This document shows positions 59,281 to 64,000 of a DNA stretch of 64,000 nucleotides, in pieces. Made by a program: the position numbers and the translations under genes. The notes beneath the pieces were generated by a model, which was not told the origin of the DNA, searched no databases, and saw only the letters and a list, made by a program, of their open reading frames with translations. Source of the stretch: Streptomyces tagetis (lineage in GTDB: Bacteria; Actinomycetota; Actinomycetes; Streptomycetales; Streptomycetaceae); the NCBI RefSeq assembly GCF_018069565.1, contig NZ_JAGPNL010000001.1:310001-374000 (forward strand), written 5' to 3'. Each line of letters begins with the position of its first letter. Position 1 is the first letter of the stretch.

Positions 59281-60620
59281 GGGGACCCCTCCGTCCGCCC
59301 CCGCGGCACCAGTTGGGCGACGACGAAGGAGACGACCGACGCCATGACGATGAGCGGCGTCTGCTGGTGCGCGTCGGAGCCCATCAGCAGCACCGTCAGG
59401 ACCGCGCTCGCCAGCGGCAGCCCCGTCACCGCCGCCGAGGCCGCCGCGATGCCGAGGGCCAGCGCCGGGGTCACACCGAAGCCGGGCAGCCCCGAGCAGG
59501 CCAGGGCCGTCGCCGCGCCGAGCAGCACCGAGGGGAAGATCGGGCCGCCGCGCAGACTGCCCAGGGCGATCCCCCAGGCCAGCCCCTTGCACGCGACCAG
59601 CGCCACCAGCGCACCCACCGACCAGGCGTGCGGACGGTCCGCGAGGGCGGCGAGCGTGCTCTGCCCGGACAGCGCCGCCTCCGCCGGGGACCGGCCGGTG
59701 ATCAGGGCGTAAGCGCTGAGGCAGACGCCGACCGCGCCGGCGCACAGGACGGTGCGCGCCGCCGTGCGGCGGCCGGCCCAGGAGGCGGTACGGCGTCCGA
59801 GCCGCCGGGCCAGCGTGATCAGTACCGCGATCAGCGCGGCCGTCGGCAGGCCCCACAGGAAGTCCCCGGCGTCCGGGCCAGTGGACGGCGGGACGACGGG
59901 CAGCGCGAGCGCGCCGATCTTCAGCCCGGTCCAGTGGCCGAAGCCGGTGAAGACCAGCGCGCCCGCCGCGCTCGCCAGCAGGCAGGGCAGCAGCAGCGCG
60001 ACCAGCCGCGTTCCGCCGAGACCCGCGCCCTCGATGAGCAGGACGGCGGCGGCCACCGGGCCGCCGAGGATGGTGGAGATGGCGGCGGTGGACCCGGCGG
60101 TGGCGACGACCTTCCCGGCGCGGCTGTCCTCGGGGGTGCCGGTGCGCCGCAGCGCGAGCAGGGCGAGGCCGCTGCCCACGGCCATCAGGGGGGCCTCGGG
60201 GCCGAGGACCACGCCGAGCGGCAGGGTGGCCAGCGCGGCCAGTACCGCGCTCGGCAGCGCCCGGGGGCCGACGGGGGCCCCGCCGAGCCCGTCGACCGGC
60301 AGATGTCCGCCGGCGCCCGGCATCCGGGTGACGATCGGCGCGAGGATCACCCCGGCCAGGACCAGCGCGGGCAACGGCCACCACCACGGCGGGGTGTGGT
60401 AGCCGACGGCCCCGGGCAGCGAGGTCCACACCCAGTGCTGCAACTGGTGCTGGAGCCCGACGAAGAAGAAGCAGGCCAGGGCGACGGGCACGCCGAGCAG
60501 CACGCACAGCAGCAACAGCCGGGGGTAGCCGGGACTGACCAGCGTCTCGCGCAGGGTCCGTTCCGCCTGGTCGGGGGCGGCGGGCGCGGGCGCGTCCGCG
60601 GGGCCGCCGGGCGCGGTCAC
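59277..60620 (-). CDS. CLC-family chloride channel or transporter
   Basis: From GTG 60620 the protein has 447 residues and the CLC pattern of many helices. It has GVVLGPEAPLMAVGSGLA (a variant of the GREGP motif), a GSLRGGPIFPSVLLG motif, and a late FGVTPALALGI segment. GGAG lies about 8 bp before GTG 60620; another start at 60734 would add 38 residues of basic low complexity. Chloride/proton exchange or channel activity is likely. It forms a two-gene unit with the potassium channel. Confidence 0.83.
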   Translation of the reverse strand: MTAPGGPADAPAPAAPDQAERTLRETLVSPGYPRLLLLCVLLGVPVALACFFFVGLQHQLQHWVWTSLPGAVGYHTPPWWWPLPALVLAGVILAPIVTRMPGAGGHLPVDGLGGAPVGPRALPSAVLAALATLPLGVVLGPEAPLMAVGSGLALLALRRTGTPEDSRAGKVVATAGSTAAISTILGGPVAAAVLLIEGAGLGGTRLVALLLPCLLASAAGALVFTGFGHWTGLKIGALALPVVPPSTGPDAGDFLWGLPTAALIAVLITLARRLGRRTASWAGRRTAARTVLCAGAVGVCLSAYALITGRSPAEAALSGQSTLAALADRPHAWSVGALVALVACKGLAWGIALGSLRGGPIFPSVLLGAATALACSGLPGFGVTPALALGIAAASAAVTGLPLASAVLTVLLMGSDAHQQTPLIVMASVVSFVVAQLVPRGRTEGSP

Positions 60621-60951
60621 CGGGTGCTCCGACGCGGGCCCGGTGCGGGCGCGGGAGACGGGGGCCGACGCGTCACGGGCCCTCCTTCGTCCGCCCCTCG
60701 GTTCCGGAGCCGGCGCCCCGGGGGCCACGGGCACCTGGACCCCGGCCGGCCTCAGGGGTCCGCCTGCGCGGTCCAGTTAACGGGAGGGTCCGGGGAGGCG
60801 CACGCGGACCCGGACCGGCCCCTTCACCCGTTCGGCGGGTCCGTCTGGCCGGGCGGGCGGTGTGCCCGCAGGCTCGGACTCAGCCGGTCCGGCGCCCGCG
60901 GTGCCCCGCGGACCGGGCCCGTACGGGGGACTCGCAGAAAGGACCGTGCTC

Positions 60952-61464
60952 ATGAGCCAGCACACCGCACCTCCTCCCGGTTCGCCCGGCTCCCCCGGTT
61001 CTCCCGGTTCTCCCGGTGGCCCCGGCTCGCCCGGTGGCCCCTCCCACGGCTCCGGCGGACCGTACGGCCCCTCGCCGTCGAGCCGCCGCGAGAGCTGGGT
61101 GGTGGGAGGCGTCGTCTTCGCCGGTGTCCTGATGCTGCTCAACGGCATCCTCTCGGTCCTCCAGGGCGTCGCCGCCATCTCCGAGAACGACGTCTACGCC
61201 CGTGTCGGCACCTACGTCTACGAACTCGACCTGACGGGCTGGGGCGTCATCCACGTCGTCCTCGGCGGCGTCCTGATCCTCACCGGATGGGGGCTGCTGC
61301 GGGACATGGCCTGGGCGCGCGTCGCGGGTATCGTCCTCGCCTCGCTGAGCCTCATCGCCGAGTTCCTGTTCCTGCCGTACGCGCCCGTCTGGTCCATCGT
61401 CATGATGGCGATCGACGTCTTCGTGATCTGGGCGCTGGCCAGCCGTCACGAGCACCACGCCTGA
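60952..61464 (+). CDS. DUF7144-like four-helix membrane protein with Pro-Gly-Ser repeat tail
   Basis: The 170-residue protein starts with a collagen-like PGSPGSPG/GGP tail of about 35 residues. Four hydrophobic helices follow: VVGGVVFAGVLMLLNGIL, GWGVIHVVLGGVLILTGW, VAGIVLASLSLIAEFLFL, and VWSIVMMAIDVFVIWALA. The pattern is that of a conserved actinobacterial membrane family (DUF7144). ATG 60952 follows AGAAAGGA. Function is unknown. The 200 bp upstream hold no gene. Confidence 0.75.
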   Translation: MSQHTAPPPGSPGSPGSPGSPGGPGSPGGPSHGSGGPYGPSPSSRRESWVVGGVVFAGVLMLLNGILSVLQGVAAISENDVYARVGTYVYELDLTGWGVIHVVLGGVLILTGWGLLRDMAWARVAGIVLASLSLIAEFLFLPYAPVWSIVMMAIDVFVIWALASRHEHHA

Positions 61465-61591
61465 CCGGCGGGGGCCGGGTCCCGCGTCCCGGCTGCCGTC
61501 GCGGCCCGTGTCGGTGTTGGGCCGATCGGGTGACTTGGCGTAAGAATTGGCCGGTGCACGCAGTAGAGGCGAGGGAAATCGGGGGGAGCCG

Positions 61592-61975
61592 GTGAACAGC
61601 CACGACGTCACCGATGAACAGTGGGAGGGGCTCGCCCAGGTCGTTCCGTTGCGCGGACGCGACGCTTGGCCGTCCGCCGTCGGCCACCGGGCGCTGCCCG
61701 GCGCGCGGACGGAGGCGCGGCGCCGCTTCGTCGTCCTGCGGGTCAGCGTCTTCGCGGACGCCCGCGAGGTCGCCGAGACCCTGATGGGGGGCATTCCCGT
61801 CCTGCTCGACCTGACCGGCGCCGAGACCGAGGTGGCCAAGCGGGTCCTGGACTTCAGCACCGGCGTCGTCTTCGGACTCGGCAACGGCATGCACCGCGTC
61901 GACCGCAACGTGTTCCTGCTGACACCGGCCGGGACCGAGGTCAACGGCCTGATGGAGGGCGCCGCCGGGGTGTGA
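61592..61975 (+). CDS. SepF-domain cell-division protein (short form)
   Basis: The 127-residue protein has a C-terminal SepF-type domain: the VVLRVSVFADAREVAETLM strand/helix, PVLLDLTG, AKRVLDFSTGVVFGLGNGMHRVDRNVFLLTPAG. SepF binds FtsZ and membranes. The usual N-terminal amphipathic membrane helix is not obvious; instead there is a short DEQWEGLAQVVPLRGRD start. It may be a divergent paralogue. GTG 61592 follows GGGGGAG. Confidence 0.75.
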   Translation: MNSHDVTDEQWEGLAQVVPLRGRDAWPSAVGHRALPGARTEARRRFVVLRVSVFADAREVAETLMGGIPVLLDLTGAETEVAKRVLDFSTGVVFGLGNGMHRVDRNVFLLTPAGTEVNGLMEGAAGV

Positions 61976-62394
61976 GGGGACGGGGCCGTCCGAGGGGGCC
62001 GGGGCGCGGGGTGCGGGCCGGGGGTTGGGCGTACGACGGCGCGTGTACGACGGCGCGTGTACGAGAGCCGCGGTCCGGGCGTACGACGGCGCGGGGTACG
62101 AGGGCCGCGGTCCGGGCGTACGACGGCGTGGGATGCGAGGGCCGCGGTCCGGGGCGTGTGGCCCGAGGGCCGTGGCCCCTCGGGCGCGACGGCGTCGGGT
62201 GTGACGGGGCGGCGCCGGGGGCGCGACGGCGCGAAGCCGGGGGGTGTGAGCACACCGGACGGCGGGCGATGGCGACGCCGGGCCCCGGGGCGGGGAGCGC
62301 GCCGCGTCCGCGCTCCGGCGGTGCCGTCCCCCGATCGTAGGAACGTCCCCCGGGTGGAACGGTTCGCCCCCAACCGGAGTCCTACGGTCGGCAT
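61976..62394. repeat. Gene-free region with 36-bp tandem repeats
   Basis: Between 62030 and 62160 a unit containing GAGGGCCGCGGTCCGGGCG followed by TACGACGGCG recurs about three times, with partial copies before it. No gene with proper codon bias spans the region. The last 100 bp before 62395 should hold the promoter of the ATPase gene. Confidence 0.7.
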
Positions 62395-63558
62395 ATGGCA
62401 GCGTCACCTGCGACTACGGCGTCCGCCGTCCTCGCCCCGCCCCGGCCGGACCGGCCCTGCGTCACCGAGCTGCGGCTGTCCGCCTTCGCCGGCCACCGGC
62501 GGGCCGCGTTCCCGCTCGGCCCGCTCACCGTGCTCGCCGGACCCAGCGGCTGCGGCAAGACCAGCGCGCTGCGCGCCTACGAGGCCCTGGCCCGGCTCGG
62601 CGGCGGCGCCGAACTCGGCACGGTCTTCCCCGACCCGGCCGCCTGTATCCCCGAACGGGCCCGGCCCGACGCCCAGCGCCGCCGGGGCTTTCGCATCGGC
62701 TGCACGGCCGACGGGCCGGAGGGCCCGGTCCGGCTCGACGTCGCCGTCCAGGCCGAACCCGAACTGCGGGTGGTGGGCGAGCGGTTGAGCGTGGACGGCC
62801 TCGTCCTGCTCCAGACCGCGCTACGCGATCCGGGCCGCCGCGCCGTCCAGGCCGCCTGGTACACGGCCGGCCCCTCGCCGGTGACGCGCGGGCCGCTGCC
62901 CGACGACCGGCTCGGCACCGCCCTGATGCCGCTGCGGGTGGCCGGCAAGACCGACGGACAGCGCCGGGTGCTCGCCGCCGCCGAACAGATGCTGGTCGCG
63001 CTGCGTTCCGTCTTCGCCTGCGATCCCCGCCCCGGCCGCATGCGCGAACCCGTCCCCACCGGCACCGGGCGGCTCCTCGCCGGCTGCGACAACCTCGCCG
63101 ACGTGCTCTGGCGCACCCGCGACGCATGCGCCCGGCGGCACGCCCAGTTCGTCGCGGCGGTCCGCGCCGGATGCGCCGGCCCGGTCGTCGACGTGCTGGC
63201 CGAGCCCGTCGTCGGCGGTGTGGTCCGCGCCCTGCTGGACCGCGGCGACGGCGTGCGCACGGGACTCGCCCGGCTCGGCTACGGCGAGCTGCGCTACGTC
63301 GCCCTCGTCCTGGTCCTGCTCACCGGCTCCGGCGTGCTGGAGACCGACCCGGCCGGGGAGCCGCCCGGCCCGCTCCAGACCCTCACCGTCCTCGCCGACG
63401 GCCTCGACCGTGGACTGGACGCGCGCCAGCGCGCCCAACTCCTCGGACTGGCGGCCCGGATGTGCGAGCGGGGACACATCCGGCTGGTCGGCTCCGTCCC
63501 GGACGCCTCCTGGACGGCGGGGACCGAGGGCATCACGGTGGTACACCTGGAACCGTGA
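62395..63558 (+). CDS. AAA-type P-loop ATPase
   Basis: The 387-residue protein has an SMC/RecF-like AAA ATPase start (VTELRLSAFAGHRRAAFPLGP) with Walker A GPSGCGKTSAL near residue 49. Many homologues in Streptomyces contain a late LGYGELRYVALVLVLL signature-like segment, as seen here near residue 302. A Walker B is not clear; LTVLADGLDRGLD may fill the place. Its role may be DNA- or repair-linked. Its stop overlaps the next gene (GTGA). Confidence 0.72.
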   Translation: MAASPATTASAVLAPPRPDRPCVTELRLSAFAGHRRAAFPLGPLTVLAGPSGCGKTSALRAYEALARLGGGAELGTVFPDPAACIPERARPDAQRRRGFRIGCTADGPEGPVRLDVAVQAEPELRVVGERLSVDGLVLLQTALRDPGRRAVQAAWYTAGPSPVTRGPLPDDRLGTALMPLRVAGKTDGQRRVLAAAEQMLVALRSVFACDPRPGRMREPVPTGTGRLLAGCDNLADVLWRTRDACARRHAQFVAAVRAGCAGPVVDVLAEPVVGGVVRALLDRGDGVRTGLARLGYGELRYVALVLVLLTGSGVLETDPAGEPPGPLQTLTVLADGLDRGLDARQRAQLLGLAARMCERGHIRLVGSVPDASWTAGTEGITVVHLEP

Positions 63559-64000
63559 CCGCACACCCCACTCCCGACGCCCCAGACCCCGACGTCCCAG
63601 ACCCCGATGCCCCGCGCCCCGACGCCCCAGACCCCGACGTCCCGCGCCCCGACGCCCCGCAGTCCGGGACTCCGCGGCCCGACGCCGTGCGCGCCGCCGA
63701 CCTGCCCGCCCTCCAGCGGCGCCTGGCCGAGTTCGCCGCCGCCCGGAACTGGCAGCCGTACCACACCCCCAAGAACCTGGCCGCCGCGCTCAGCGTGGAG
63801 GCCGCCGAACTCGTCGAGATCTTCCAGTGGCTGACCCCCGAGGAGTCCGCGCGCGTCATGGACGACGCCGGCACCGCGCACCGCGTCCGGGACGAGGTCG
63901 CCGACGTCCTCGCCTATCTGCTCCAACTGTGCGAGGTGCTCGGCGTCGATCCGCTGGACGCGCTGGCGGCGAAGATCGAGCGCAACGAGCACCGCTTCCC
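63555..64000 (+). CDS. MazG-like nucleotide pyrophosphohydrolase (3' end missing)
   Basis: The frame is open to the window edge. It starts at GTG 63555, overlapping the preceding stop. About 40 residues are a repeat of PDAPDPDVP units. From about residue 47 it matches the MazG-like (RS21-C6/dCTPase-like) all-alpha fold: LPALQRRLAEFAAARNWQ, KNLAAALSVEAAELVEIFQWL, and VRDEVADVLAYLLQLCEVLG, whose acidic residues bind Mg. It removes pyrophosphate from non-canonical dNTPs. It is co-transcribed with the ATPase. The C-terminus is outside the window. Confidence 0.8.
   Translation, partial: MTAHPTPDAPDPDVPDPDAPRPDAPDPDVPRPDAPQSGTPRPDAVRAADLPALQRRLAEFAAARNWQPYHTPKNLAAALSVEAAELVEIFQWLTPEESARVMDDAGTAHRVRDEVADVLAYLLQLCEVLGVDPLDALAAKIERNEHRF

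Overview
The window is very GC-rich, has dense short operons, many GTG starts and frequent ATGA/GTGA stop-start overlaps. It also carries families typical of Streptomyces (SARP regulators, CotH/VTC module, SepF, YunG, phosphonate and RiPP clusters). I read it as a Streptomyces (or close Streptomycetaceae) chromosome. No integrase, transposase or CRISPR array is visible.

Layout. (1) 1-8278 is the right part of a phosphonate biosynthetic cluster. It holds an HPr-kinase-like ATPase (cut by the left edge), a TauD-like dioxygenase, a glycerate-kinase homologue, an Ldh2-family dehydrogenase, PEP mutase, phosphonopyruvate decarboxylase, an iron-type alcohol dehydrogenase and a class V aminotransferase. 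PEP mutase, decarboxylase and alcohol dehydrogenase should give 2-hydroxyethylphosphonate. The others probably hydroxylate, phosphorylate, oxidise and aminate it, much like the early part of the dehydrophos pathway. A metallophosphoesterase converges on it. (2) 9048-10439 is a long stretch with no convincing gene. (3) 10440-16074 is a polyphosphate-polymerase (VTC)/DUF4956/CotH operon followed by a two-component system. (4) 16211-23239 is housekeeping and hypothetical genes separated by short tandem repeats. (5) 23494-41372 is a complete-looking RiPP cluster on the minus strand. It has a 56-aa precursor whose last 21 residues are Cys/Ser/Thr except the final Ala, a SARP regulator, a leader-binding protein, two YcaO cyclodehydratases, a SagB-type azoline oxidase, a split LanB dehydratase, an M50 protease with an N-terminal leader-binding-like domain, and an ABC exporter. 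(6) 41706-52362 is the selenocysteine locus: selA, selB, tRNA-Sec, selD and the FdhB and NrfD subunits of formate dehydrogenase. A LuxR-type two-component system and ABC transporter are inserted in it. The catalytic selenoprotein FdhA is not in the window. (7) 52538-55413 has a membrane protein, a cupin, a SufR-like regulator, a ferredoxin and a DUF2249 protein. (8) 55431-58507 is a CbiMNQO cobalt transporter under a cobalamin riboswitch. (9) 58612-64000 has a potassium channel, a chloride channel, a DUF7144-like membrane protein, a SepF-like protein, an AAA ATPase and a MazG-like pyrophosphohydrolase cut by the right edge.

The most interesting system is the RiPP cluster. Its core is almost wholly modifiable residues. 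Its leader-binding protein appears to be a fusion of an RRE/E1-like part with a degenerate, probably inactive YcaO domain. Only one protein of the elimination/pyridine-synthase type is present, so the product is more likely a linear azole- and dehydroamino-acid-rich peptide than a classical macrocyclic thiopeptide. The second system of interest is the phosphonate cluster.

A cross-cutting trait is the abundance of short tandem repeats (9-36 bp units), both between genes and inside coding termini and loops, for example in SelA, SelB, CbiO, the potassium channel, the acyltransferase and the MazG-like protein. This points to repeat expansion as a strain-level property.
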